Of a stretch of DNA of 64,000 nt, positions 43,300-51,395 are shown piece after piece. How positions within the stretch are numbered: position 1 is the stretch's first letter; each line of letters starts with the position of its first letter. The notes under the pieces were generated by a model. The model had not been told where the DNA came from, did no database searches, and saw nothing but the letters and a program-made list of their open reading frames with translations. Position numbers and translations under genes: made by a program. This DNA is from Micromonospora alfalfae (GTDB lineage: Bacteria > Actinomycetota > Actinomycetes > Mycobacteriales > Micromonosporaceae): positions 124,001 to 188,000 of the forward strand of contig NZ_JAKKFH010000045.1 of NCBI RefSeq assembly GCF_022230925.1. Direction: 5' to 3'.

Positions 43300-44229
43300 G
43301 TGCGGCTGACGGGAGTGTCACCGGAATCCGGTGGCACCGGGCTCTCCGTGCAGACCACGCTGCCCAACCCGAGTACCCGCCCGGGCCTGCGCCTGCCCGG
43401 GCGGGTGACCCTCGCGGCCGGCCCGGAGGACGTGCTGGTGCGGCACATCCGACTTGGCCTCGTCACCACTGTCGAGCCGGACGATCCGGCCGCGGCCCGA
43501 CGTCTCATGCAGTTTCACCACCTGCCGATCGCCGGCCGGTTCGTCGTACCGGCCGGTCGGCGGCGGGCCGTCGACTTCGCGTTCCCGCTGCCGTGGGAGA
43601 CCCCGGTGACCACCTTCGGCGGGGTGCCGCTGCTGAGCCTGCGGATGGGCCTGCGGACCGAAGTGTCGCTCGACCCCGACCTCGACCAGGGGGCGATGGT
43701 GCCGGTGTTCGTGCATCCGATCCCCACCCAGCAGCACGTGCTGGCGGCGCTGGACACGCTGGGCTTCATGATCCGCCAGTCCGGGTTGCAGGAGGGCGGG
43801 TTGCCGGGGGTGGAGCACACCCTGCCGTTGCACCAACGCTGGGGTTACTGGGTGGGGCCGCTCTACGCCGGCCCGATCACCGAGCTGGAAGTGATCTTCG
43901 TGACCAACTCGGCGGGCCTGGAGGCGATCCTCTGGATGGATCGCCGGCTGGCGCTGGCCGGAATCACCCACCAGAGCATCAGCCGGTTCCGGATCTGGCA
44001 CGAGGACGCCGACCGGCGGGACTGGGTCGCCACCGTCGACGGCTGGATCCGCCAGGCGATCAACCGGCACGCCGCCGCGGCCGCGCACGCCGACTGGTCC
44101 GCGCAGATCACCGGGTCCGCCCACGTCAGCCGCCATCCCGACGAGCCGATCCGCCCGGGCTACGGCCTGGGCGGCACCGCCGGCGGCGCGGGCGTGGGAG
44201 GCGGCGGCTCCGGCGGCGACGGCACCTAA
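43300..44229 (+). CDS. Spo0M-family arrestin-like protein
   Basis: The 309-residue product has the two-lobed arrestin-like pattern of Spo0M: VQTTLPNPSTRPGLRLPGRV, FAFPLPWETPVTTFGG, LSLRMGLRTEVSLDPDLDQG. In Bacillus Spo0M modulates sporulation and division; in actinomycetes the role is unclear. The C-terminal ~60 residues end in a Gly/Ser-rich tail. GTG 43300 follows GGGAGGGGG. Confidence 0.85.
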   Translation: MRLTGVSPESGGTGLSVQTTLPNPSTRPGLRLPGRVTLAAGPEDVLVRHIRLGLVTTVEPDDPAAARRLMQFHHLPIAGRFVVPAGRRRAVDFAFPLPWETPVTTFGGVPLLSLRMGLRTEVSLDPDLDQGAMVPVFVHPIPTQQHVLAALDTLGFMIRQSGLQEGGLPGVEHTLPLHQRWGYWVGPLYAGPITELEVIFVTNSAGLEAILWMDRRLALAGITHQSISRFRIWHEDADRRDWVATVDGWIRQAINRHAAAAAHADWSAQITGSAHVSRHPDEPIRPGYGLGGTAGGAGVGGGGSGGDGT

Positions 44230-44276
44230 CCCCACCCCCACCCCACCCCCACCCGCGCCCCCGCCCTCCCACCCCC

Positions 44277-44348
44277 GCGATCTTGCAGTTTCTGCGGCGA
44301 CAAACCAGCTCAGAGTGCGCGTTTCGACGACCGAAAGTGCAAGATCGC
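44277..44348. repeat. Palindromic intergenic element, copy 5 (GATCTTGCA arms)
   Basis: GCGATCTTGCAGTTTCTG on the left and CCGAAAGTGCAAGATCGC on the right; outer 11 bases pair perfectly. A C-rich tract (44230-44275) precedes it and a G-rich tract follows. Confidence 0.85.
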
Positions 44349-44373
44349 GGCGGGCTGGCCGGCGGGGTGGGGG

Positions 44374-45045
44374 TTAGCCGGCGCTGGCGGTGGCCAGCTT
44401 GAGGCTGAAGGCCAGGAACAGGGCTGCCACGGCCGTGGTGCCACCCGCCGCCAGGCGGCGGCGTTGGCGGAACTGGGCGGCCAGGAAGGTGCCCGCGAAG
44501 ATCAACGCGGTCAGGTAGAGCGCGCTGGTCACCTGCGCGATCAGCCCGAGCAGCAGGAACGACAGCGCCGGCCAGGCGTAGCCGGGGTCGACGAACTGGA
44601 TGAAGAACGAGATGAAGAACAGGATCGCCTTCGGGTTCAGCAGGCTGATCACCAGCGCCTTGCGGAACGGGCTGCGCATCGCCGCCGGCTCCGCGGCGTC
44701 GATGAGCCGCGGCGTGCTCGGGTCGTTGCGGTCGCGCCAGCGCCGCACGGCGCCGAGCAGCATGGTCACCCCTACATAACCGAGGTACGCGGCACCGGCG
44801 TACTTGATCACCATGAACAGCGGCGGGTACGCCTTGAGCAGCGACGCCACCCCGGCGGCGGAGAGGAACATCAGCACCCCGTCGCCGACGAACACGCCTC
44901 CGGCGGCCCGGTAGCCGACCGCGACGCCCCGCTTGGCCGCCGTGGAGAGCACGAAGAGTGAGTTCGGCCCGGGCAGCAGGATGATGGCCACGGTGCCCAG
45001 CACGTACGTCCAGATGTCGGTGATCCCCAGCACGCCCGCCATCAT
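44374..45045 (-). CDS. LysE/RhtB-family amino-acid exporter
   Basis: A 223-residue protein with six helices and the family signature GTVAIILLPGPNSLFVLSTA near the N terminus, then KYAGAAYLGYVGV and LLNPKAILFFISFFIQFV. It is closest in look to LeuE-type exporters. ATG 45045 shares one base with the upstream stop (TGATG), so it is coupled to the PNPOx-GNAT gene. Confidence 0.9.
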   Translation of the reverse strand: MMAGVLGITDIWTYVLGTVAIILLPGPNSLFVLSTAAKRGVAVGYRAAGGVFVGDGVLMFLSAAGVASLLKAYPPLFMVIKYAGAAYLGYVGVTMLLGAVRRWRDRNDPSTPRLIDAAEPAAMRSPFRKALVISLLNPKAILFFISFFIQFVDPGYAWPALSFLLLGLIAQVTSALYLTALIFAGTFLAAQFRQRRRLAAGGTTAVAALFLAFSLKLATASAG

Positions 45046-46289
45046 CACGCCACCGGTGCCGTCCGCAGAAGTCTTTCTCGCAGCCTGGCCTGTGCGTTCG
45101 GCCACTCGTCGACTGTCATCGCGTACTGCACGGTGTCCCGCCAGGAGCCGTCCGGGCGTTGCCGGTGCATCCGCAGCACCCCTTCCCGGGTCGCGCCGAG
45201 CCGTTCGATGGCCGCCTGGGAGCGGACGTTGCGGATGTCGGTGTGCCAGGCGACCCGTACCGCGCCCAGGTCGTCGAAGGCCCGGCTGAGCAGCAGCAGC
45301 TTGGCCTCGGTGTTGATTCCGGTACGCCACCACTGCCGGCCGAGGAAGGTGTGCCCGATGGCCACCGCCCGCCGCTCCGGGTCGATGTCGTAGTAGGAGG
45401 TGCTGCCCACCACCGCCCCGGTCGTGGCGCACCGCTGCACCCAGGCCACCCGTTCGCCCCGGTGCTGGGCGGCCAGGGCGGTGCCGATCACCTCGGCCGT
45501 TTCGGCGGGGGCGGTGGGCGGCGCGACGCTGAGGTGCCGCCACACCACGGGGTCCGCTGTGGCGGCGTGCAACTCGTCGGTGTGGGCCAGCTCCAGCGGC
45601 TCCAGCCGAACGTGCTCGCCGTGCAGCTGCACCGGGTCGTGCCAGGGCGTGCGGGGCGTGCGCAGGTATGCCGGCAGCGGCGCGGTGACTCCGGCGTCCG
45701 GCTCGGGCGCCCCGGCGGTCAGTCGCAGCGGCAGTACGCCGGCCCAGTGCGGCAGGTCCAGGTCGGCCTCGTCCTCGCGGACGCCGCCGGTGCGCGCCCG
45801 GACGGACACCTCGCGCAGTGGCAGTGCCAGTACGGCGGTCTCGGCCAGTTCGCGACGGCTGGGCGGACGGGTGGCGGTGCTGCGTCCCGCGCCGACCTTC
45901 TCGACCAGCGCGGTGAGCATGGCGAGCTTCTCCCGCTCGTCGGTGACCAGTCGGGCGGTGCCGTGCGCGACGACCGAGCGGTAGTTGGCGCTGTGGTGGA
46001 ACTGGGAGCGGGCGTAGACGAGCCCGTCGAGCAGTGTCACCGCGACGCAGACCGGCAACCCGTCGTCGCCCCGGGCGGCGAGCAGCGGCCGACTGCCGGT
46101 GGAGCCGTGCAGGTAGAGCGTGTCGCCGATGCGGACGTGCAGGGTGGGCAGCACCCGTGGCTGGCCGTCGACTGTGAAGCTGAGCGCGCAGTCGTACGCC
46201 TCGTCGAGCAGGGCGTGGGCGGCGGCCTGGTCGTAGCTCATCTTGTCGCGGGAGCGGTGGGGTGTGGTCCGGGCGGTGGGTGGATACAT
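45045..46289 (-). CDS. Fusion of a pyridoxamine 5'-phosphate oxidase-like (FMN-binding) domain and a GNAT acetyltransferase
   Basis: A 414-residue protein. Residues ~17-190 are a split-barrel PNPOx-like domain (LHVRIGDTLYLHGSTGSRPL, VCVAVTLLDGLVYARSQFHH, NYRSVVAHG). Residues ~225-414 are a RimJ/RimL-type GNAT (LEPLELAHTDELHAA, GHTFLGRQWWRTGINTEAKL, RLGATREGVLRMHRQRPDG). Together with the downstream LysE exporter and divergent MocR regulator it looks like a small PLP- or amino-acid-related module. Substrates are unknown. Confidence 0.88.
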   Translation of the reverse strand: MYPPTARTTPHRSRDKMSYDQAAAHALLDEAYDCALSFTVDGQPRVLPTLHVRIGDTLYLHGSTGSRPLLAARGDDGLPVCVAVTLLDGLVYARSQFHHSANYRSVVAHGTARLVTDEREKLAMLTALVEKVGAGRSTATRPPSRRELAETAVLALPLREVSVRARTGGVREDEADLDLPHWAGVLPLRLTAGAPEPDAGVTAPLPAYLRTPRTPWHDPVQLHGEHVRLEPLELAHTDELHAATADPVVWRHLSVAPPTAPAETAEVIGTALAAQHRGERVAWVQRCATTGAVVGSTSYYDIDPERRAVAIGHTFLGRQWWRTGINTEAKLLLLSRAFDDLGAVRVAWHTDIRNVRSQAAIERLGATREGVLRMHRQRPDGSWRDTVQYAMTVDEWPNAQARLRERLLRTAPVA

Positions 46290-46301
46290 GCGCGCGCCCC
46301 T

Positions 46302-46315
46302 TTGTTCTAGTACAA
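46302..46315. promoter_or_regulatory. Operator-like palindrome in the mocR divergent promoter
   Basis: TTGTTCTAGTACAA is a 14-base palindrome with one mismatched pair. It overlaps the -10 (TACAAT) of the regulator gene and lies 13 bases from the divergent start, so one bound dimer could control both directions. Confidence 0.55.
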
Positions 46316-46316
46316 T
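46311..46316 (+). promoter_or_regulatory. -10 TACAAT of the MocR gene
   Basis: TACAAT lies 10 bases before GTG 46326, giving a leaderless or nearly leaderless mRNA. Confidence 0.6.
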
Positions 46317-46325
46317 CTCTTATTT

Positions 46326-47666
46326 GTGTCAGCACGCTATCAGCTCACCGGTACGACAGCCGTCGAGATTTCGGCCAGCATCGAGTCGGGCATCCGTACC
46401 GGCGCCCTGTCACCGGGGGCCGCGCTGCCGCCCGTGCGGGCACTCGCCGCCGAGTTGGGGGTCAGCCCCGCCACCGTCGCCCGCGCCTACCGGGAGTTGC
46501 GCCAGCGCGGCCTGCTCGCCACCGCCGGTCGGCACGGCACCCGGGTACGCCCCCGCCCGCCGGTGGCCGCCCGCCGCTCCGCGCTGCGCCCCCCACCGTT
46601 GCCCGGTGCCCGAGACCTGTCCCGGGGTGAACCCGACCCCCGTCTGCTGCCCCCGCTGGGCCCGCACCTGGCGGCGCTCGCCATCGAGAACGGCCCTTCG
46701 GTCGGTTACTCCGATGCCGGAGTGCTGCCCGAACTGGCCGAGGTGGCCCGTGCCCGGCTGCGCGCCGACGGCGTACCGGCCGGGGAGTTGACGCTCACCG
46801 GCGGTGCGCTGGACGGCATCGAGCGGTTGCTCGGCGCCCACCTGCGCCCCGGCGACGCGGTGGCGGTCGAGGACCCGGGCTGGGCCAACCTGCTCGACCT
46901 GGTCGCCGCGCTGGGCCTGCGCCCGATCGGCGTACCACTGGACGACGAGGGGCCGCTGGTCGCCGGGGTGGCCGCGGCGCTCGCCGCCGGAGCGCGGGCG
47001 CTGATCGTCACCAGCCGGGCGCAAAATCCGACCGGCGCCGCCGTCTCCGCGGCCCGCGCCGAGGCGCTGCGGACACTGCTCGCCGGCCGACGGGACCTGC
47101 TGCTGATCGAGGACGACCACGCGGCCGAACTGGCCCGCGTACCCCTGCACCCGCTCGCCGGTGCGACAGCGAGTTGGGCCTTCCTCCGTTCGGTGAGCAA
47201 GCCCTTCGGCCCGGACCTGCGGATGGCGGTGCTGGTCGGCGACGAGACGACAGTGGCCCGGGTGAGCGGCCGTACCCGGGTCGGCGCCGGCTGGGTCTCC
47301 ACGGTGCTGCAACGCCTGGTACTCGCCCTGTGGCGGGACCCGGCGGTCACCGAGTTGGTGCAGCGGGCGGCGCAGAGCTACGAGCAGCGCCGCGATGGGT
47401 TGCTCGCCGCGCTGGCCGAGCACGGCCTGACCGCACACGGTCGCAGCGGCATCAACGTCTGGCTGCCGGTCGCGGACGAGACCAGCACGGTGACCGCGCT
47501 CCGCGACGCGGGTTGGGCGGTGGCCCCCGGCGCGCTCTACCGGATCGCCGCCCCGCCCGCCCTGCGCATCACAGTCAGCTCCCTGGACGCCGCCGACCTG
47601 GCCCCCTTGGCGGCGGCCCTGGCCCAAGCCGAAAACCCACCCCCCTCCCAGGGCTTCCCCACCTAA
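46326..47666 (+). CDS. MocR/PdxR-type GntR-family regulator with aminotransferase domain
   Basis: A 446-residue protein with an N-terminal GntR winged helix (IRTGALSPGAALPPVRALAA, SPATVARAYRELRQRGLL) and a fold type I aminotransferase domain including LLLIEDDHAAEL and the PLP Lys292 in SVSKPFGPDLRM. MocR proteins sense PLP or amino-acid-PLP adducts and usually control the divergent gene, here a PNPOx-like fusion and exporter. Confidence 0.93.
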   Translation: MSARYQLTGTTAVEISASIESGIRTGALSPGAALPPVRALAAELGVSPATVARAYRELRQRGLLATAGRHGTRVRPRPPVAARRSALRPPPLPGARDLSRGEPDPRLLPPLGPHLAALAIENGPSVGYSDAGVLPELAEVARARLRADGVPAGELTLTGGALDGIERLLGAHLRPGDAVAVEDPGWANLLDLVAALGLRPIGVPLDDEGPLVAGVAAALAAGARALIVTSRAQNPTGAAVSAARAEALRTLLAGRRDLLLIEDDHAAELARVPLHPLAGATASWAFLRSVSKPFGPDLRMAVLVGDETTVARVSGRTRVGAGWVSTVLQRLVLALWRDPAVTELVQRAAQSYEQRRDGLLAALAEHGLTAHGRSGINVWLPVADETSTVTALRDAGWAVAPGALYRIAAPPALRITVSSLDAADLAPLAAALAQAENPPPSQGFPT

Positions 47667-47674
47667 CCCCCCCC

Positions 47675-47738
47675 GCGCCCCCGCGCCCCCGCGCCCCCGC
47701 GCCCCCGCGCCCCCGCGCCCCCGCGCCCCCGCGCCCCC
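47675..47738. repeat. (GCGCCCCC)8 octamer array
   Basis: Eight perfect copies of GCGCCCCC directly after the mocR stop, passing into degenerate C-rich sequence up to palindrome copy 6. Confidence 0.9.
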
Positions 47739-47758
47739 GCCCCCGCCCCCCGCCCCCC

Positions 47759-47830
47759 GCGATCTTGCAGTTTGTGTTGGCCGAATGTCGGACCTGTGCA
47801 TATTGGTCCGGGCAGAAAGTGCAAGATCGC
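47759..47830. repeat. Palindromic intergenic element, copy 6 (GATCTTGCA arms)
   Basis: GCGATCTTGCAGTTTGTG on the left and CAGAAAGTGCAAGATCGC on the right. The pairing extends outward into CCCC/GGGG flanks. Confidence 0.85.
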
Positions 47831-47881
47831 GGGGATTCGGGGCGGCGGGGACGGGTATGCGGGCGCCCGGAGGTGGGGGAC

Positions 47882-48001
47882 ATGGCTTCTGGTGGGGCTC
47901 GTAAGGGGATCTGGATCGCGGTGGCGGTGGCGATCATCATCGTCATCATCGTGCTGATCGCGATCGCGTCCGGCGGCGACGGAGGCGGAAACGGGTACTG
48001 A
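47882..48001 (+). CDS. Small membrane peptide, 39 residues
   Basis: MASGGARKG is followed by one strongly hydrophobic helix of ~20 residues rich in Ile and Val, then SGGDGGGNGY. A strong GGAGGTGGGGG site precedes ATG 47882. No family is recognised; similar single-helix peptides are common in actinomycetes. Confidence 0.6.
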   Translation: MASGGARKGIWIAVAVAIIIVIIVLIAIASGGDGGGNGY

Positions 48002-48054
48002 CGCGTCGTGGCCGGGGTGCCGGGGCGTATCCGGCGGCGAGCATCGAACGGGTA

Positions 48055-48060
48055 TATAAC
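48055..48060 (+). promoter_or_regulatory. -10 TATAAC of udgX
   Basis: TATAAC lies 7 bases before ATG 48068, consistent with leaderless transcription. Confidence 0.6.
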
Positions 48061-48067
48061 AGTCGGC

Positions 48068-48772
48068 ATGGCCGAGCAGACCGGGAGCGCTCCGGGCGCC
48101 CAGCGGTTCATCCCGCCCGACGCCGACACCATCGACGACCTGCGTACCGCCGCCGGCGCCTGCCGGGGCTGCGAGCTGTACCGGGACGCCTCGCAGACGG
48201 TCTTCGGTCGCGGCGACGAGAGCGCCCGCGTGGTGCTGGTCGGCGAGCAGCCCGGCGACATGGAGGACCAGAAGGGGCTGCCCTTCGTCGGCCCGGCCGG
48301 ACGCCTGCTGCGCCGCGCGGTCGACGACGCCGGGCTGGACCCGGGTCACCTCTACCTCACCAATGCCGTAAAACACTTCCGCTTTGAGCTGCGCGGCAAG
48401 CGGCGGATCCACCAGACCCCGAACCAGGTGCACATCACCGCCTGCCGCCCCTGGTTGGTCGCCGAGTTCGCCCGGCTGCGTCCGGAGGTCGTGGTGGTGC
48501 TCGGCGCTACCGCCGCCAAGGCGCTGCTCGGCCCGTCCTTCCGGGTCACCCGGCAGCGGGGCGAGCTGCTGCCCTGGCCGGAGTCGGCCCAACACCCCGC
48601 GGACTTCGAACAGGTGCCGGTGGACAACGCCGGAAAGCGGGCCGACGCGCCGCAGGCTCGGCTGCTGGCCACCATCCACCCGTCCGCCGTCCTGCGGGCC
48701 GACGACCAGGACAAGGCGTACGAGGGCCTGGTCGCCGACCTCACCGTCGTCACCCGCGCCCTGCCCGGCTGA
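48068..48772 (+). CDS. udgX: UdgX-type uracil-DNA glycosylase (suicide, covalent binder)
   Basis: UdgX removes uracil from DNA and then remains covalently joined to the abasic site. The 234-residue product has GEQPGD (motif A), FVGPAGRLL, TNAVKHF and, decisively, the extra loop KRRIHQ (residues 111-116), whose His115 corresponds to the His that forms the covalent bond in M. smegmatis UdgX. Cys32, Cys35 and Cys126 fit the iron-sulphur site. ATG 48068 sits right after TATAAC. Confidence 0.93.
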   Translation: MAEQTGSAPGAQRFIPPDADTIDDLRTAAGACRGCELYRDASQTVFGRGDESARVVLVGEQPGDMEDQKGLPFVGPAGRLLRRAVDDAGLDPGHLYLTNAVKHFRFELRGKRRIHQTPNQVHITACRPWLVAEFARLRPEVVVVLGATAAKALLGPSFRVTRQRGELLPWPESAQHPADFEQVPVDNAGKRADAPQARLLATIHPSAVLRADDQDKAYEGLVADLTVVTRALPG

Positions 48773-48817
48773 CCGGCGACCCGCGAGCGGCAGTGCGCGC
48801 CGCAGTGACCTGTTCAG

Positions 48818-48862
48818 ATCTTGGACACTTTCCGTCAGCCGATGACGGAAACTGTCCAAGAT
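48818..48862. terminator. 20-base hairpin after udgX
   Basis: ATCTTGGACACTTTCCGTCA pairs with TGACGGAAACTGTCCAAGAT with a single mismatch and a 5-base loop. The GATCTTG..A outer end recalls the palindrome family, but the loop is short, so it is listed as a terminator. Confidence 0.75.
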
Positions 48863-48904
48863 TGACAGTGCGTCGCGGATCGCGTGCGTGGGTAACGGGG
48901 GTCG

Positions 48905-49501
48905 ATGGGCGTAGACAATGTGGAGCGTCGTGCGGATGCGCCGGCCGTGGCCGCCGCCGGGCGTCGCGGGGGAGTGAGGCGGTTCTTCGAGCGGGCGACC
49001 GGTTTGCAGCTCATGGCCGTGTACTGGGTGCCGATGACGGTGCTCATCGGGCTGCCGCTGCGCTGGCTCTTCGACCGACAGGAGTCACTTGTCGAGGCCG
49101 TACTGGGCGCCGCTCTGAACACCGTATGGATCGGCCCCTCGATCTATCTGGGGCAGCGCGCGGTGGGCGAGGCCCGGCAGGATCCCGAGGGGTACCCGTT
49201 GCGCCAGGCAGTGCGCACCGGCGCCGTGCCCGAGGACGACACGGTACGGGCCGACCTGCCCGGCTATCTCGCCGGGCAGCGGCGGGCCACCTGGGCGGCG
49301 CTGCTGTCCGTCCTGGGCATCTCCCTCGGGCTGATCCTGCTGGCTCTGCTCGCCGCCGACAACGAGGGCTTCGCGGTGATCTTCGGCGTGGTCGCCGCCG
49401 TCAGTGCGGCCGTCGCCGCGCTCACACTGACTCGGATCGGTCGGCTGGCATCCCTGCTGGACGCTCCCAACCCACCGGAAACACCAGGATCGCCTGGATA
49501 G
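48905..49501 (+). CDS. Hypothetical membrane protein, 198 residues
   Basis: About four hydrophobic segments (LMAVYWVPMTVLIGLPL, VLGAALNTVWIGPSIYLG, WAALLSVLGISLGLILLALL, GVVAAVSAAVAALTLT) with basic ends. No recognised family. ATG 48905 lies directly after a short GGTAACGGGGGTCG stretch. Confidence 0.7.
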   Translation: MGVDNVERRADAPAVAAAGRRGGVRRFFERATGLQLMAVYWVPMTVLIGLPLRWLFDRQESLVEAVLGAALNTVWIGPSIYLGQRAVGEARQDPEGYPLRQAVRTGAVPEDDTVRADLPGYLAGQRRATWAALLSVLGISLGLILLALLAADNEGFAVIFGVVAAVSAAVAALTLTRIGRLASLLDAPNPPETPGSPG

Positions 49502-49667
49502 AACGGCTCAGCCGCCCGCCGTGATCCCGCTGAACACGTCCTTGACGGTGGTCAACAGCGCCGCTCACCCGGCACATGGGTGTGGGCGACCCCGTTCCGG
49601 CGAAACCCACTGCCGCTGGTCGGTGCGGGTGCGCGAGGATGAGGCACCCCTTCCGACAGGAGCGCCG

Positions 49668-51059
49668 ATGGCGACCGACCTGACCGCGCCGCGTACCGCA
49701 GCCCGACCCGACGTCGCGTCGATCCAGCGGCGTACCCTGCGGCTGCTCTTCACCACCCAGATCATCGGCGGGGTCGGTGTGACCATCGGCATCGCCGTGG
49801 GCGCGCTGCTCGCGGCCCGGATCGCCGGGACCGCGGTGGCCGGTGTCGCGCAGAGCGCCGGGGTGGTCGGCGCCGCGCTGCTCGCCGTCCCGGTCACCCG
49901 CATCATGGCGCGGCACGGCCGCCGGCCGGGTCTGGTGCTGGCGTACGCGGTAGGCGCCGTCGGTGGCCTGCTGGTGGTGCTGGCCGCTGCCACCCGCTGG
50001 GTGCCGCTGCTCTTCCTCGGCATGCTGCTCTTCGGCGGGGGCACCGCAGCGAATCTCCAGGCCCGTTACACGGCGGTGGATCTCGCCGAGCCGGCCCGCC
50101 GGGGGCGGCAGCTCTCCCTGATCGTCTGGGCCACCACCATCGGTGCGGTGGCCGCGCCGAACTTCGCCGCGCTGGCCGACCGGGTCACCACCGGCTGGGG
50201 GTTGCCCCCGCTGGCCGGCCCGTTCGCGTTCAGCGCGGCAGCGTTCGTGCTGGCTGCCGTCGTACTCCTCGGGTTGCTCCGGCCCGACCCGCTGCTCACG
50301 GCGCGGCGGCTCGCGGCGGCCGACGCACCGGCCGCCGATGTGCCGCCGGCCGCCGATGCGACGGCGACAGCGGTGGCGGCCGAGGCGCCGGCGGCAGGTG
50401 GCGGCGCGACCCCGGCCACCGTGCCGGTCGCGCGCCGCGCGCCGCGCGGCGCCGGGATGCGTGCGGCCTGGTCGGTGGTACGCGGACAGCCCGCCGCCCG
50501 ACTCGGCATCGCCGCCGTGGCGGTGGGTCACCTGGTGATGGTGGCGGTGATGGCGATGACTCCGGTCCGGCTCGGTGAGTCGCACGCCGACGCCGACGTG
50601 TTGCGGCTGGTCGGCATCGTGCTGAGCCTGCACATCGCCGGCATGTACGCGTTCTCCCCGGTGGTCGGGTGGCTCACCGACCGGTTCGGTCGACGGGCGG
50701 TGATCCTCGGTGGGGTCGGGCTGCTGCTGGCCGCCTGCGCTGTCGCCGGCACCGCCGGGCATCACACGCCTCGACTCTCGGTCGGTCTGGTTCTGCTCGG
50801 GTTGGGCTGGTCGGGGACGATGGTGGCCGGCTCGACCCTGCTGTCCGAGTCGGTGGCGGCGGAGGTGCGGCCGAGCGTCCAGGGGCTGTCCGACCTGATC
50901 ATGGGGTTGGCCGGGGCCGGCGCCGCAGTGGTCAGCGGGTTTGTCATGCAGTTCGCCGGATATCCCGTGCTCACCCTGCTCGCGGCGGTCGCGGCGGTGC
51001 CCCTGGTGGCGCTAGCGTTGCGCCCGGTGCCGACCGGGGCACCGGACGAGGAGGGCTGA
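49668..51059 (+). CDS. Major facilitator superfamily transporter
   Basis: A 463-residue protein with 12 helices and the MFS motif A variant RIMARHGRRPGLVLAY in the first half and VGWLTDRFGRRAVILGG in the second. A long Ala/Pro-rich cytoplasmic loop (PAADVPPAADATATAVAA) separates the halves. It is probably an exporter; the substrate is unknown. ATG 49668 has AGGAG upstream; the longer frame lacks such a site. Confidence 0.88.
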   Translation: MATDLTAPRTAARPDVASIQRRTLRLLFTTQIIGGVGVTIGIAVGALLAARIAGTAVAGVAQSAGVVGAALLAVPVTRIMARHGRRPGLVLAYAVGAVGGLLVVLAAATRWVPLLFLGMLLFGGGTAANLQARYTAVDLAEPARRGRQLSLIVWATTIGAVAAPNFAALADRVTTGWGLPPLAGPFAFSAAAFVLAAVVLLGLLRPDPLLTARRLAAADAPAADVPPAADATATAVAAEAPAAGGGATPATVPVARRAPRGAGMRAAWSVVRGQPAARLGIAAVAVGHLVMVAVMAMTPVRLGESHADADVLRLVGIVLSLHIAGMYAFSPVVGWLTDRFGRRAVILGGVGLLLAACAVAGTAGHHTPRLSVGLVLLGLGWSGTMVAGSTLLSESVAAEVRPSVQGLSDLIMGLAGAGAAVVSGFVMQFAGYPVLTLLAAVAAVPLVALALRPVPTGAPDEEG

Positions 51060-51064
51060 TCACT

Positions 51065-51265
51065 GTGCGGCTGACCGATTTCTGGACGCGGCTGGACGAG
51101 GCGTTCGGGCCCGGCTATGCGGCCAGCATCGCCCGCGATCAGGTGCTGTCCCAGCTCGGCGGGCGGACCATCGAGCAGGCCCTGGCATCGGGGGAGCAGA
51201 CGCACGTGGTGTGGCGGGCGGTGTGCGCCGCGTACCCCGACCGGGTGCCCGCTCGACTACGCTGA
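51065..51265 (+). CDS. DUF3046 protein
   Basis: A 66-residue actinobacterial protein (VRLTDFWTRLDEAFGPGYAA ... VWRAVCAAYPDRVPARLR). DUF3046 is almost always found directly upstream of recA in actinomycetes; function unknown. GTG 51065 starts 5 bases after the MFS stop. Confidence 0.93.
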   Translation: MRLTDFWTRLDEAFGPGYAASIARDQVLSQLGGRTIEQALASGEQTHVVWRAVCAAYPDRVPARLR

Positions 51266-51302
51266 GCAGCCTTTTCGCCGGTTCCGCGTGTCGCTTGTCT
51301 AG

Positions 51303-51318
51303 TCGTACACCTGTTCGG
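51303..51318. promoter_or_regulatory. SOS box (LexA site) upstream of recA
   Basis: TCGTACACCTGTTCGG agrees with the actinobacterial LexA consensus TCGAACnnnnGTTCGA at 10 of 12 fixed positions. Confidence 0.7.
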
Positions 51319-51373
51319 CTATTGTCCACAGCGGGGTGCTCGTCCACAGCTCGCGGCCCGTCGGCTGGTTTTC

Positions 51374-51395
51374 TGTCGGACCTAGCGCCTAGCGT
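51374..51395 (+). promoter_or_regulatory. PafBC/RecA-NDp-like promoter of recA
   Basis: TGTCGG is followed 16 bases later by TAGCGT, the TGTC...TAnnnT spacing of the LexA-independent DNA-damage promoter of mycobacterial recA. Transcription would start near GTG 51402, an in-frame start 48 bases before the ATG. Confidence 0.5.

Noticed and set aside
45046..46335. Long minus-strand frame covering the PNPOx-GNAT gene in another frame and joining LysE
   Set aside because: Low-complexity Arg/Ala shadow of the real gene; LysE has its own coupled start at 45045.
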